In this document: positions 28,097-37,724 of the stretch, piece by piece
Position numbering within the stretch: position 1 is the first letter of the stretch
Layout: the number at the start of each line of letters is the position of its first letter
Source of the DNA: Alloprevotella tannerae ATCC 51259
GTDB taxonomy: Bacteria; Bacteroidota; Bacteroidia; Bacteroidales; Bacteroidaceae
Direction: 5' to 3'
Assembly (NCBI RefSeq): GCF_000159995.1
Contig: NZ_GG700642.1
Span: 1,196,242 to 1,260,241 of the forward strand
Length of the DNA stretch: 64,000 bases
Translations under genes and position numbers: made by a program
Notes under the pieces: generated by a model
Database searches by the model: none
Told to the model about the DNA's origin: nothing
Seen by the model: only the letters and a program-made list of their open reading frames with translations

Positions 28097-28116
28097 GGTT
28101 CAGACCTCATAACTTC

Positions 28117-28161
28117 ATCGGCGAGCTTTCTGCACTACGATCGTGCAGGCGGCTCGCCGAT
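28117..28161 (+). terminator. Hairpin after the lipoprotein gene
   Basis: ATCGGCGAGC pairs perfectly with GCTCGCCGAT and an inner TGCAC/GTGCA stem extends it. It starts 20 bases after the stop. The U-tract is weak. Confidence 0.6.
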
Positions 28162-28375
28162 TGTCGTATATGCACCCGAAGCGACGAGACGCTCAAGCCC
28201 ACGACGCAAAAACCTGCACAGACTTATCGTGATTTGTAGACCTACGCCCAACGTATCCCACTTTTTTTGTCTATCTTAGCCTGCTAATTGTCGGCAATTG
28301 AAAACCGCGCAGCTGCAAAGCAGCTTTGGCGCACAGCCGACACTGCTGACTCAGACAATAAAAAAATGATATATA

Positions 28376-30094
28376 ATGCGATACAAATGGAACCTGAAGG
28401 AAACGGCACCGGAGCAAGCGGCTGAGGCCGCACGCTTGGCCAAGGAAGCGGGCGTACACCCCGTACTTGGGAAGCTCCTGCTGGATCGCGGACTGCACGA
28501 CCCACAGGAGGTGAAGCGCTTCTTCAGACCTCAGCTCACCGAACTGCACGATCCGTTTCTGATGGACGATATGCAAGCGGCCGTGGACCGACTGAACCGC
28601 GCCATGCTGCAAAATGAGCGCGTGATGGTCTATGGCGACTACGACGTAGACGGCTGCACGGCCGTGGCGCTCGTGTTTCGCTTCTTGCGCCAGTATTATT
28701 CTAACCTCGATACGTATATTCCGGACCGCTACAAAGAGGGTTACGGCATTTCGCGCGCCGGCGTTGACTATGCGGCGGAAACGGGCGTGCGCTTAGTCAT
28801 CGTCTTAGACTGCGGCATCAAGGCGGTCGAGGAAATAGCTTACGCGCGCAGCTTAGGCATCGATTTTATCATCTGCGATCATCACGTGCCGGGCATTGAA
28901 TTGCCGCCGGCCGTGGCTATTCTTAACCCGAAGCGTCAAGATAATCATTATCCTTACGCGCACCTTTCCGGTTGCGGCGTTGGCTTCAAGTTTATGCAGG
29001 CTTTCGCGATCAGCAATGGGATCGAATTTAACAAACTCGTACCCTTGCTGGATCTTTGCGCCGTCAGCATCGCCGCAGATATAGTGCCGATTATGGGCGA
29101 AAACCGCATCTTGGCTTGGCACGGGCTTCGTTGTCTCAATACGAACCCTTCGATCGGACTGCAAGCCATCATCGAGGTGTGCGGACTGACTGAACACGAG
29201 CTGACAATGAATGATATTATCTTCAAAATCGGCCCGCGCATCAATGCATCAGGACGTATTCAGAACGGAAAGGAAGCTGTGCGTCTGCTGGTCGAACGCG
29301 ATTACACGACAGCCTTGGAAATGGCGGGTAAAATCAACCTCTACAACGAGGCGAGAAAGGACATCGATAAGCAAATGACGGAACAAGCGGAGGACTTAGT
29401 GCGACATTTGCCCGACTTAGAACAACGCCGCGCGATCGTAGTCTATAATAAAGAGTGGCACAAAGGGGTGATCGGCATCGTGGCTTCGCGACTGACGGAG
29501 CAATATTACCGACCGGCCGTCGTCTTGACGGAAAGTGAGGGCGTCGCAACGGGATCTGCGCGGAGCGTTTCGGGCTTTGATGTCTACAAAGCTGTGGCCG
29601 ACTGCAGCGATCTCTTGGAAAACTTCGGCGGACATACGTATGCCGCAGGCCTATCTTTGAAGGTCGAGAACGTGGCAGCCTTCACGGAGCGCTTTGAAGC
29701 CTACGTCGAAAAGCACATCCTTGACGAACAAACACAGGCTTCGCTTGACATCGACGCCGTCTTAGACTTCAAAGACATCAATTTCGGCTTCTATAAACAG
29801 CTGCGGCGCTTCTCGCCCTTCGGCCCCGACAACGTGAAGCCGCTCTTCTGCACAAAACACGTCTACGACTACGGCACAAGCAAGGTAGTAGGCCGCGGCC
29901 AAGAACACATTAAACTCGAATTGGTCGACAATAAGAGCAACAATATTATGAATGGAATCGCCTTTGGACAAAGTAGCAGGGCGAGATACATCAAAACAAA
30001 ACGCGCCTTCGACATTTGCTACGCCATCGAGGAGAATAGTCACAAACGCGGCGACGTACAATTACAAATCGAAGATATTCGCCCTTGTGAGTAG
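28376..30094 (+). CDS. recJ: Single-strand DNA exonuclease RecJ
   Basis: A 572-residue DHH-family 5'-3' exonuclease acting in recombination and mismatch repair. Visible motifs: VMVYGDYDVDGCTAVAL (DHH motif I, residues about 83-99), VIVLDCGIKA, ICDHHVPG (the DHH), and the DHHA1-like SVSGFDVYKAV and GGHTYAAGLSL. The C-terminal OB region ends in LQIEDIRPCE. The start at 28376 agrees with the family's N terminus (YKWNL). Its last codons overlap the probable GTG start of recQ, so the two end-processing enzymes are coupled, as in RecQ-RecJ resection. Confidence 0.95.
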   Translation: MRYKWNLKETAPEQAAEAARLAKEAGVHPVLGKLLLDRGLHDPQEVKRFFRPQLTELHDPFLMDDMQAAVDRLNRAMLQNERVMVYGDYDVDGCTAVALVFRFLRQYYSNLDTYIPDRYKEGYGISRAGVDYAAETGVRLVIVLDCGIKAVEEIAYARSLGIDFIICDHHVPGIELPPAVAILNPKRQDNHYPYAHLSGCGVGFKFMQAFAISNGIEFNKLVPLLDLCAVSIAADIVPIMGENRILAWHGLRCLNTNPSIGLQAIIEVCGLTEHELTMNDIIFKIGPRINASGRIQNGKEAVRLLVERDYTTALEMAGKINLYNEARKDIDKQMTEQAEDLVRHLPDLEQRRAIVVYNKEWHKGVIGIVASRLTEQYYRPAVVLTESEGVATGSARSVSGFDVYKAVADCSDLLENFGGHTYAAGLSLKVENVAAFTERFEAYVEKHILDEQTQASLDIDAVLDFKDINFGFYKQLRRFSPFGPDNVKPLFCTKHVYDYGTSKVVGRGQEHIKLELVDNKSNNIMNGIAFGQSSRARYIKTKRAFDICYAIEENSHKRGDVQLQIEDIRPCE

Positions 30095-31985
30095 AGATAA
30101 ATTTGCCGAAATCTTAGGCGAATATTGGGGTTATGAAGACTTTCGCGGGATTCAGCGAGAGATAATTCAGAGCATCTCGGCGGGGCACGACACGCTCGGG
30201 CTTATGCCTACGGGCGGCGGGAAGAGCATTACGTTTCAGGTGCCCGCATTGGCTGCCGACGGCGTCTGCCTTGTGATTACGCCGCTCATAGCTTTGATGA
30301 AGGATCAAGTAAACCACCTGCGACAGCGCGGAATCAAAGCTTACGCCATCTATGCCGGCATGTCGCACGGCGAGATCCTGACCGTCTTGGACAATTGCGT
30401 TTACGGCGGCGTCACACTTTTGTACGTCTCGCCCGAGCGTTTGAGTTCGGACCTCTTCTTAGCGCGCCTCTCGCATATGAATGTGAGTTTCATCACCATA
30501 GATGAAGCTCACTGCATCTCGCAATGGGGTTACGACTTCCGCCCCGCGTATCGCCGGATCTCCACGGTGCGCCAACTGCTCCCCGACGCCCCCATCTTAG
30601 CGCTCACGGCGACAGCCACACCTCGCGTTGCGGAAGACATTTGCAGGCAATTACAATTTCGCCCGACGGCACAAACCTTCCAAATGAGTTTTGCGCGCGA
30701 CAATTTGAGTTATATTGTGCGCGCCACGGAAAACAAAGAAGCCGAACTGCTCCACATTCTCAACAGTGTGCGCGGTTCGGCCATCATCTATACGCGATCA
30801 CGCGACGGCGCCCGCGAACTGGCGAAGGCGCTCAACGCGGCCGGTGTCAGCGCGTTCTATTATCACGCCGGCTTGACCAATCTTGACAAAGACGTGCGCC
30901 AAAAATCGTGGCAGCAAGGCCAAACGCGCGTGATGGTAGCGACCAATGCCTTTGGCATGGGGATTGATAAGGCCGATGTGCGACTTGTGATCCACTTTGA
31001 AATGCCTGATTCCATTGAGGCCTACTACCAAGAAGCGGGCCGCGCCGGCCGAGATGGGAAGCGGGCTTACGCGGTCTTGCTCCACAGCAAGGCGGATAGC
31101 GGCAAACTCAAGCGGCGTATCAACGAAACATTTCCCGCGATCGACTTCATACGGCGCGTTTACGATCATCTGGCTTACTATTATGAAATGGCGATGGGCG
31201 ACGGCGAAGGCGTCACGCGCGAGTTTGATCTCGAGCGCTTTTGTCGCACGTTCCGTTTCTTCCCCGTTCCCGTCGTCAGCGCCCTAAACCTGCTGACGCG
31301 CGCCGGTTATCTGGACTACAAGGATGAAGATGAGAGTCAGTCGCGCGTACTTTTCCTCCTCGACCGCGATGAATTATATCGCTTGGACACGGGCGACGAG
31401 GAGGAAATCTTGATTCGATCGCTTTTGCGCAATTATGGCGGACTCTTCAGCAATTATACGTTCATCCGCGAAGACGATTTGATGCACGACAGCGGACTCA
31501 GCCAACAAGCGGTCTATGAAGGGCTAAAGGAACTCACGCGCCGACGCATCCTCCACTACATCCCGCGCAAGAAAGTGCCGCGCATCACTTACACCGTCCG
31601 TCGTCTTGACAGCAAAGATTTAGTCTTCACCGACGAAGTCTATGCCGACCGCAAGGAGGAATATAAAACACGCATCGAGAGCATAGCCGGCTATGCCGAG
31701 GAAGCAAAAGAATGCCGCAGCACCTTTCTCCTGCGCTACTTTGGCGAAGTGGCCGACCACGATTGTCAACACTGCGACATCTGTATCGGACGCAAAAACA
31801 AGTCGATTAAGATAACTGATTTGATTGATAAATTTTCAACCATCTTGAGCGATGGACGCCCCCACGCCCGCCACGAATTTCACCTGACGGGCATACCTAC
31901 CGACCGCTCGCTCGCAGCTTTGCAGACACTGATTGAGGTCGGCGAGATAGAACAACGCGATGGCTATTTCATACGTAAGCAATAA
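30087..31985 (+). CDS. recQ: ATP-dependent DNA helicase RecQ
   Basis: A 632-residue 3'-5' helicase of the RecF pathway. Motifs: FRGIQREIIQS, Walker A LMPTGGGKS, DEAHCISQWGYDFRPAYRR, ALTATATP, then ATNAFGMGIDKADVRLVIH and AGRAGRDGKRAY. The RQC zinc-binding cysteines are in CRSTFLLRYFG and DCQHCDIC. No HRDC domain is evident; the protein ends in a short winged-helix-like region. The frame is open upstream to an ATG at 29952, but that would overlap recJ by over 140 bases, and the sequence between is a shadow of recJ. The GTG at 30087 overlaps recJ by 8 bases and sits just before the family N terminus, so I prefer it. Confidence 0.92.
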   Translation: MSRDKFAEILGEYWGYEDFRGIQREIIQSISAGHDTLGLMPTGGGKSITFQVPALAADGVCLVITPLIALMKDQVNHLRQRGIKAYAIYAGMSHGEILTVLDNCVYGGVTLLYVSPERLSSDLFLARLSHMNVSFITIDEAHCISQWGYDFRPAYRRISTVRQLLPDAPILALTATATPRVAEDICRQLQFRPTAQTFQMSFARDNLSYIVRATENKEAELLHILNSVRGSAIIYTRSRDGARELAKALNAAGVSAFYYHAGLTNLDKDVRQKSWQQGQTRVMVATNAFGMGIDKADVRLVIHFEMPDSIEAYYQEAGRAGRDGKRAYAVLLHSKADSGKLKRRINETFPAIDFIRRVYDHLAYYYEMAMGDGEGVTREFDLERFCRTFRFFPVPVVSALNLLTRAGYLDYKDEDESQSRVLFLLDRDELYRLDTGDEEEILIRSLLRNYGGLFSNYTFIREDDLMHDSGLSQQAVYEGLKELTRRRILHYIPRKKVPRITYTVRRLDSKDLVFTDEVYADRKEEYKTRIESIAGYAEEAKECRSTFLLRYFGEVADHDCQHCDICIGRKNKSIKITDLIDKFSTILSDGRPHARHEFHLTGIPTDRSLAALQTLIEVGEIEQRDGYFIRKQ

Positions 31986-32119
31986 TACCACACAGAGCTT
32001 GCAACGGAGCGAACGAAGCGCAGGAATCAATGCGGACCACTAAAAAAATTAAACTAAGAAAGCTATAATACGCTCTTTTTTCACAATTTTGCCTTGACTT
32101 TGGCGGAAAATCTCTGAAT

Positions 32120-32767
32120 ATGATCCAATCTTTGCGGCAGCTCGACGAAACTTTGCTCCTATGGTTTAACGGTTTCCATACATCATTCTTGGATAACCTT
32201 GCGCTGTCGGTTTCTTCGCGCTGGCTGTGGTTGCCGCTCTACGTCACGCTCTTTGCCCTAATAGCGCGAAAGGTGGGTTGGAATCGCACACTTGTTTATG
32301 TTACGCTGCTTTTCCTGCTCACGGTAGGCCTCACAGACTATACTTGCGCCTCGATTCTCCGCCCTATTTTTCAGCGGCCTCGACCGACGCAGCCCGACAG
32401 TCCGATTTTCCACCTCGTCCACGCCGTGCAAAATTATCGCGGCGGGCATTATGGATTCCCCTCCTGCCACGCGTCCAACGCTTTCGCGACGGCCACGCTC
32501 TCAGCCTTGTATTTTAGGGCTTGGCGACTCTCTGTAGCTATGTTTGTCTGGGCCCTGTTGCTCTGCCTCAGCCGTATGTATCTCGGCGTCCATTATCCGG
32601 GCGACATCCTCTTGGGCGCCACCGTCGGCGTAGCCATAGCCTTTACGACCTATGCGGCTGCGCGCCCGCTGCTCCGGCCGCGTCCAAACTATACGAAAGT
32701 TGCCTTTTGGCCGCCCGCCGTTATCGGTATCTTGCTCTTCTCTTTCATTATCCAAGCCTGCTTATAG
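32120..32767 (+). CDS. PAP2-family membrane phosphatase
   Basis: A 215-residue integral membrane protein with about five or six hydrophobic helices. The three PAP2 motifs are visible: RPIFQRPRP (C1), GFPSCHASNAFA (C2, with PSCH replacing the usual PSGH) and SRMYLGVHYPGD (C3, with the catalytic histidine). Such enzymes remove phosphate from lipid substrates such as undecaprenyl pyrophosphate, phosphatidylglycerol phosphate or lipid A; the specific substrate cannot be told. It stands alone, convergent with the GIN lipoprotein gene across repeat locus A3. No clear TAnnTTTG box was seen in its 134-base upstream gap. Confidence 0.88.
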   Translation: MIQSLRQLDETLLLWFNGFHTSFLDNLALSVSSRWLWLPLYVTLFALIARKVGWNRTLVYVTLLFLLTVGLTDYTCASILRPIFQRPRPTQPDSPIFHLVHAVQNYRGGHYGFPSCHASNAFATATLSALYFRAWRLSVAMFVWALLLCLSRMYLGVHYPGDILLGATVGVAIAFTTYAAARPLLRPRPNYTKVAFWPPAVIGILLFSFIIQACL

Positions 32768-33023
32768 CGGCAAAAAGTGGGCTTTGTGCATTGCATAAAG
32801 TCAGCAATCGGGAACGCCGGCTTCGGCCGCTCGCGCTGCTTTCTTATTATTTTGAAGACAATAGACAACGCCGGCATCCTTCTTTTCGATTTTCTTTTTA
32901 GAACAGAAGGACGAGCGCTCACCTTGTCTTTCGTGACGGCTACTCCGCGCTATTTTCCCTCTTTTCATTCCTCTTTTACGGCGCTTCGCGACCAACTAAC
33001 GACAACGATTGCGGCGCTCTACA

Positions 33024-33107
33024 ATCGTTTGGCCCGACCAAACCATCGTTTGCTGCCACCAAACCATAGTTTGTTCCCGGCAAACGATAGTTTGCTGGCA
33101 GCAAACA
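33024..33107. repeat. Family A periodic palindromic array, locus A3 (4 units of 21 bp)
   Basis: Units start at 33024, 33045, 33066 and 33087 (ATCGTTTG, ATCGTTTG, ATAGTTTG, ATAGTTTG), exactly 21 bp apart. Inner segments are GCCCGAC, CTGCCAC, TTCCCGG and CTGGCAG. It lies in the 658-base convergent gap 32768-33425, which otherwise holds only the terminator of the GIN gene. Confidence 0.85.
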
Positions 33108-33339
33108 AAACAAGAAGGCGTCCGGCAGCAAAGAAAAGGCCGCGTATGACGTCAAACGCCGATACATTATATTATATAATAGGGAAGGCCGACAACCACT
33201 AAAGGCCGAAAGAGGGGCCAACTACACGAAAACGGACTGCACCGCAACGGGCGGCATAGCCATTCAGGGCAAACGCAAGCCGGCAGCAAACATGCTGAAG
33301 CAGCAATGGGACGCCGAAAGAAGTTCGCCGGACGGAAGC

Positions 33340-33377
33340 AAAAAAATCCGCCCTGCAACAAAATCATTGCAAGGCGG
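33340..33377 (-). terminator. Terminator of the GIN lipoprotein gene
   Basis: CCGCC-TTGCAA pairs with TTGCA-GGGCGG on the minus strand and is followed by ATTTTTTTG, a strong U-tract. Confidence 0.8.
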
Positions 33378-33425
33378 CATCTCACTAAAAAACAACGTGG
33401 CCAGTCGAAAAGCCGACTAAACCAT

Positions 33426-34385
33426 TTAATCTACAGCTTTGATCGAAGCAGTTGAGTTCTGCCGTTCTACATTAAATGAGGTCGGATGGCCGCCATACGT
33501 CAGGCTACCGTTACTTACAATTCCCTTAATACTCCGCTCGGCATAACACTTCACGCTGGAGGCACCGGAAACCTCGACCACAACATTTTGCGCCTTAAGA
33601 GCTGCGGCCTTCACGCTGCTTGCCCCCACACAATTGATCGTAAACAAGTCGGCCGTACCGCTCAACGTGAGCGAACTGGCCCCTGATACGTCAACTTTGG
33701 CTGATCCTTGCACGGCAAGTTTGCCCAATGTTGACCCTTTCATTTCGGCTTTCAGCTCTTGCGCCACTAACTCTTGTGCCCCGAGGTTCGCAGCACCTGT
33801 GATGCTCATCGTAAGTTTGCCAACGCTACCGCCGAGGCGGGTTGAACTCGCACCGGAGCACGACAGCGTCAACTGCTGTGCAACCAATCGGCCCACATTT
33901 ATGATGGATGCGCCGGAGTTGGCCAGCGATAGTTGCGTCGCCTCCAGTTGTGCGGCATAAAAAGTGCACGCAGTCATCATCTCAAGCGATGTCAGTTGGC
34001 CGCCATAGACCGTAATCTTTAATTTATCCCGCGATTTCGAAAAGCGTTTTCGGTTTTGCTCCGTGTTTTGAGCCAGGCGGAGCAGCAATTTTCCATCGCG
34101 CACATCCACTACGCAACGCTCAACCATCGCAGGCGCACCTTTGAGCACGACCTTTGGCGCTTGGTCATTCGTCTGTACATAGGTGACAGCCACCGGCAGA
34201 CGACACTCGAATTTCGTAAAAGACTGAACGCTCAGCGAGCGCTCTACGACGCCGTCACTTGCGCCGTAGCCGGCGGCATCTCTTTCATAACGGCCCGACG
34301 AACGATCGGCACCGATGTTGATTGAACAGGCCGAAAGCACAAACGCATTCAGCAGGGCGGCAAGCGTAAACATTACTTGTTTCAT
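33426..34385 (-). CDS. GIN-domain (DUF2807) lipoprotein
   Basis: A 319-residue lipoprotein. MKQVMFTLAALLNAFVLSAC is a signal peptide with lipobox LSAC. The mature part is built of many short beta-strands with repeating GASS/GAS turns (SCSGASSTRLGGSVGKLTMS, VDVSGASSLTLSG, VVEVSGASSVKCYA), the right-handed beta-helix of the GIN or putative auto-transporter adhesin head domain common in Bacteroidota. Function is unknown; a surface or periplasmic scaffold role is often guessed. The start at 34385 is set by the signal peptide and the -7 box just upstream. A strong terminator follows. Confidence 0.87.
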   Translation of the reverse strand: MKQVMFTLAALLNAFVLSACSINIGADRSSGRYERDAAGYGASDGVVERSLSVQSFTKFECRLPVAVTYVQTNDQAPKVVLKGAPAMVERCVVDVRDGKLLLRLAQNTEQNRKRFSKSRDKLKITVYGGQLTSLEMMTACTFYAAQLEATQLSLANSGASIINVGRLVAQQLTLSCSGASSTRLGGSVGKLTMSITGAANLGAQELVAQELKAEMKGSTLGKLAVQGSAKVDVSGASSLTLSGTADLFTINCVGASSVKAAALKAQNVVVEVSGASSVKCYAERSIKGIVSNGSLTYGGHPTSFNVERQNSTASIKAVD

Positions 34386-34408
34386 AATAGATCTTTTTGG
34401 TTTATCTT

Positions 34409-34416
34409 CAAATTTA
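34409..34416 (-). promoter_or_regulatory. -7 box of the GIN lipoprotein gene
   Basis: TAAATTTG on the minus strand lies 23 bases upstream of the ATG at 34385 and supports that start. Confidence 0.65.
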
Positions 34417-34580
34417 TCAAACGAAATAGCGACCACGGCTGGATTTCTTCCAAACGAGGCCGCTACTTATATAACGCTGCGAAAGCGTTTTTGCAACAAG
34501 TTTTTCTTCTTTTCTTTGTTAAAAAGTCGTTTTTCCAAGTTATGCGTCTTCGCCCTCAAGCGAGCATACGCAGAAACTCA

Positions 34581-36077
34581 TCACAGCTTGACGCTCTTCT
34601 TAGCCGGCTTCGACTCGTTTTGAATGCGGTTGAGGGCCGTCACGACGTAGACGTACTTATGCAGTCCACCGTCGTAAGGCAACCGATACAGCGGATCGCT
34701 CGTTATGGCTACGATGTTCGCAGGATTATCGAGGTCGCGCTCTTGCCCTTTCTTGAAGCGGTAGATTACGTAGCGCGTAGCCTTATTCATTTCATCGTTG
34801 GTCGATGATGTACTCCAGAAAAGATAATATCCGTCGGGCATCCACAAGGCTTTGAGGCGCTTGGGCTTCTTCGGCGCCTTCTTGTAGATAAATGAGTAGT
34901 CAGGACTCAAAGCCGGATACTTATGATAGGTTGTGCGGAGCGCCGTAGCGTAATTGCCTACATTATCGACAACGACGGCGCTATACCATAAGCAACTACC
35001 GACTACGCCGGGTAAACTCCGCTGCAAGGCGAATTTGGCGGGCTGCTGATTGATCGTAGGCTGCTCCAAATCGGCAGCGCGCACGGTGCGCTCGACGTCT
35101 TGCCCGATAACGAGCGGTCGCTTAGAAGCATACTTGCTCCACCATTTGATCAAAGTAGCATAATCGGCCGCCTTGTGACCTATTTCCCAATAAAGTTGCG
35201 GCACAATATAATCCACCCAACCCTGATTCACCCAGTAGAGCACATCAGCGTAGAGGTCGTCATAATTTTGCAAACCCTTCGTAGCTGAACCCGGGAGTGT
35301 AGAAGTTGTGGCATTGTGGTAGATACCGAAAGGCGAGATGCCAAACTTCACCCACGGCTTGATGGCGCGAATCGTATCGTGCAACTCGCTGACAAACAAG
35401 TTGACGTTGTACCGACGCCAATCGCCGCGATCACGATAGCCGTTGCCGTAAGCAGCAAAGGTAGCATCGTCGGGAATAGGCGTACCGTTGGGGTAAGGAT
35501 AGAAATAATCGTCGATGTGGAAGCCGTCGATGTCGTAGCGGCGCACAATATCGGCAGCTACTTGACAGATATAATGGCGGTTTTCAGCTTTTCCGGGATC
35601 GAAAATCAAAAGGCCGTCATACGGAAAACAACGATCAGGATTCAACTTCGCAGGATGATTAGCCGCTAAAGCGCTCGTGCCTTTCGTCTTCGCACGGAAA
35701 GGATTGATCCACGCGTGCAACTCCATTCCGCGCAAGTGGCATTGCTCCACCATCCACGCCAAAGGGTCCCAATAAGGCGAGGGCGCCACGCCCTGACGCC
35801 CCGTAAGGTAACGGCTCCAAGGCTCATAGGGACTATTATACAAGGCGTCGCCTTCCACTCTCACTTGGAAGATAATCGTATTCACACCGCAGGCTTTAAG
35901 GGCGTTGAGTTGGCGAGTCAGATTGGCTTGCATAGCTTCGCGCTTCAAGCCCTGAAACTGCCCGTTAACGGCTTGAATCCACGCGCCTCGAAACTCGCGC
36001 TTCGGAAGCTGCTGCGCCGTGAGCGAGAAAGCGCAAAAGAGCGTAAGAATAAGGAGTAGAGATTTCTTTTTCTTCAT
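34581..36077 (-). CDS. GHL10-family secreted glycoside hydrolase-like protein
   Basis: A 498-residue secreted protein. The signal peptide MKKKKSLLLILTLFCAFSLTAQ is followed by a TIM-barrel of the GHL10 type (DUF187, YngK-like): REFRGAWIQAVNG, NTIIFQVRVEGDALYNS, ELHAWINPFRAK, YDIDGFHIDDYFYPYP and VDYIVPQLYWEIGH. The last 110 residues (after KAPKKPKRLKALW) look like a fibronectin III-like module. Family members are thought to act on cell-wall or surface glycans, but substrates are mostly undefined. It precedes the GIN gene on the same strand with a 195-base gap that contains the latter's own promoter, so it is likely a separate transcript. Confidence 0.87.
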   Translation of the reverse strand: MKKKKSLLLILTLFCAFSLTAQQLPKREFRGAWIQAVNGQFQGLKREAMQANLTRQLNALKACGVNTIIFQVRVEGDALYNSPYEPWSRYLTGRQGVAPSPYWDPLAWMVEQCHLRGMELHAWINPFRAKTKGTSALAANHPAKLNPDRCFPYDGLLIFDPGKAENRHYICQVAADIVRRYDIDGFHIDDYFYPYPNGTPIPDDATFAAYGNGYRDRGDWRRYNVNLFVSELHDTIRAIKPWVKFGISPFGIYHNATTSTLPGSATKGLQNYDDLYADVLYWVNQGWVDYIVPQLYWEIGHKAADYATLIKWWSKYASKRPLVIGQDVERTVRAADLEQPTINQQPAKFALQRSLPGVVGSCLWYSAVVVDNVGNYATALRTTYHKYPALSPDYSFIYKKAPKKPKRLKALWMPDGYYLFWSTSSTNDEMNKATRYVIYRFKKGQERDLDNPANIVAITSDPLYRLPYDGGLHKYVYVVTALNRIQNESKPAKKSVKL

Positions 36078-36577
36078 TTTTTACTAAACAATATCGCACT
36101 TAGGCGACAGGGTTATCGGACCTGTGGGGCCTGTGTTTGATTCTGATAAGCACAAAAGACGAGTGGGCGAACTTTTTCTGCGGCATACTCTCTCGCCATT
36201 GCACGAAAAGACACAAAAAATGCTTCTTCTTCGCTGAGAAAAGAGCCAATGCCGTATCGAAAGCCTCACTAAATCTCTCGTTTTATACAGCTACACGCCC
36301 CAAATTAACAATTATTTTGCAAGAACTTTGCAATTTTTACGCCCAAAGTTAGCCACTCTTTCATAATTAGGCCTAATAATCTCTGAAAAATCTGTTTGTT
36401 TTCTCGCCATTACGCATTCAAAATTGCTATTCCCGCGTGCTCCGTCGCTGAAGACACATTATTATATATCGACAATAAGCCGCCAACCCCCAACAACAAG
36501 TGCGCCGCTCGCAGCAATCTGGTTTGCGAACAGCGCACTCGGTTTTAATGGGCGAAAAGAACGCCGCAATGTGTTGT
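36078..36577. other. 500-base gap with one hairpin
   Basis: No convincing gene is seen between the GHL10 start and the end of the cysteine-rich gene. The main structure is an imperfect inverted repeat at 36500-36538 (GTGCGC...TCGCA with TGCGA...GCGCAC) about 40 bases after the cysteine-rich gene's stop. It could end that transcript, although the U-tract is poor on both strands. Confidence 0.45.
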
Positions 36578-37420
36578 TTATTGCTTAGAGCAATCGCTTT
36601 CAGCCTTCACGTTGGCCTCTACTTGGCGCGTTTTGAGCAGCAAGATGCCTTTCTTACCGCGTTCGCCGTATTTTGCAGTCGCGTCCTCACCTTGTAGAAG
36701 CTGCACGGAAGCGATATCCGAACTTTTTATCGCAGCTAAAGCGGCGTTATCTGTGATTTCTTTGCCGTCAACCACGATGATGAAATCTGTTTTCTCACGC
36801 AATTCTTGCAAATTCTTAACACGAAAATCCAAACGTGAGATCCAACCTTTTTCAGACGAAAGTTTTACGCCCGATTGTTGCGAACAGTTTTCCGAAGAAC
36901 GACACTCTCCCTGCGCAGTTCCTTGTCTGCGGCAATTCTTTTGCGTTCCGCAAGCCTCAGAGTTTTGCCTGCATCCGTTCAGATTCTCTTTGCAATCGCC
37001 ACACTTTTGCTTTGCGTCGCCGCACTTCTGCTTGCAGTCGCCGGATTTCTCTTTGCAGCAATCGCCGGCCTTATTTCCGTCACAGCTACCGGCTTCCTTT
37101 TTGCAAGTCGTCTGATTGCCCTTCTGCGAGCACGGCTTCGTGCCATCGCAAGACGGAGTTGCCTTTCCCAATCTCTTTTCTTTGTTGATCATCTGTTGGC
37201 GCAACTCAGCCGACGTCAGGTTTCTCACCTCACCATTTGTCGTTTTGCTGACAGTTATTTTGCTATTACGGTAAGCCGGTTCCGTTACGAAGCGCTCTGT
37301 TTGCTTCTCTACGCGCACCGTCTTTGCTTTCTTTGCCGGACGGCGCTTCTTGGGGCGCTGTGCAGTAGATCCTACGCAGACCGCAGCCAGCAATAAAAAT
37401 ACTACATACTTCTTCATCAT
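36578..37420 (-). CDS. Cysteine-rich secreted protein with TonB-plug-like C terminus
   Basis: A 280-residue protein I cannot assign to a named family. MMKKYVVFLLLAAVCVGSTAQ is a signal peptide, followed by a very basic stretch (RPKKRRPAKKAK). Residues about 85-180 contain around 17 cysteines spaced every 3-8 residues in a Lys/Gly/Asn-rich context (GDCCKEKSGDCKQKCGDAKQ is typical). The last 90 residues (DFIIVVDGKEITDNAALAAI and KYGERGKKGILLLKT) match the plug domain of SusC/TonB-dependent receptors, which is also found alone in peptidase-associated proteins. The cysteine block could bind metal or form disulfide knots. It is divergent from thrE, with its own promoter and a leader of about 90 bases. 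Confidence 0.7.
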   Translation of the reverse strand: MMKKYVVFLLLAAVCVGSTAQRPKKRRPAKKAKTVRVEKQTERFVTEPAYRNSKITVSKTTNGEVRNLTSAELRQQMINKEKRLGKATPSCDGTKPCSQKGNQTTCKKEAGSCDGNKAGDCCKEKSGDCKQKCGDAKQKCGDCKENLNGCRQNSEACGTQKNCRRQGTAQGECRSSENCSQQSGVKLSSEKGWISRLDFRVKNLQELREKTDFIIVVDGKEITDNAALAAIKSSDIASVQLLQGEDATAKYGERGKKGILLLKTRQVEANVKAESDCSKQ

Positions 37421-37516
37421 AGTTTAATCTTGTTTATCGTTATACATAATAAGAGATCGTACACTTTCATCCGGCATCGCATTGAGCAGAGCTGAAAGAA
37501 AGTAGCCGATTTGTTG

Positions 37517-37695
37517 CAAAAATAATACAAACCGCACAAACTACGGACATAAAACCCGAATGTTTGCCATTAATAATTGTAAATACGAAAAATAAGGTCG
37601 CACTTTGTTTTCGCTAAAATGCAGCAATAAGGATAAAAAACGGAAAAGACAAGCGACGGAAAAGCAATCTAAAAAAACCGGAATTTGTAATTTTG
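37517..37695. promoter_or_regulatory. Divergent promoters: cysteine-rich gene and thrE-like gene
   Basis: TATTTTTG on the minus strand (37517-37524) and TAATTTTG on the plus strand (37688-37695) lie in the 304-base gap 37421-37724. The first gives a leader of about 90 bases for the cysteine-rich gene, the second a leader of about 25 bases for the ThrE-like gene. Nothing else was recognised in the gap. Confidence 0.6.
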
Positions 37696-37724
37696 TAGTC
37701 AAATAGCTAAACTCTCACACGATA

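Noticed and set aside
29952-30086. N-terminal extension of RecQ from the ATG at 29952
   Set aside because: Overlaps conserved recJ coding sequence and has no similarity to RecQ N termini; the GTG at 30087 fits better.
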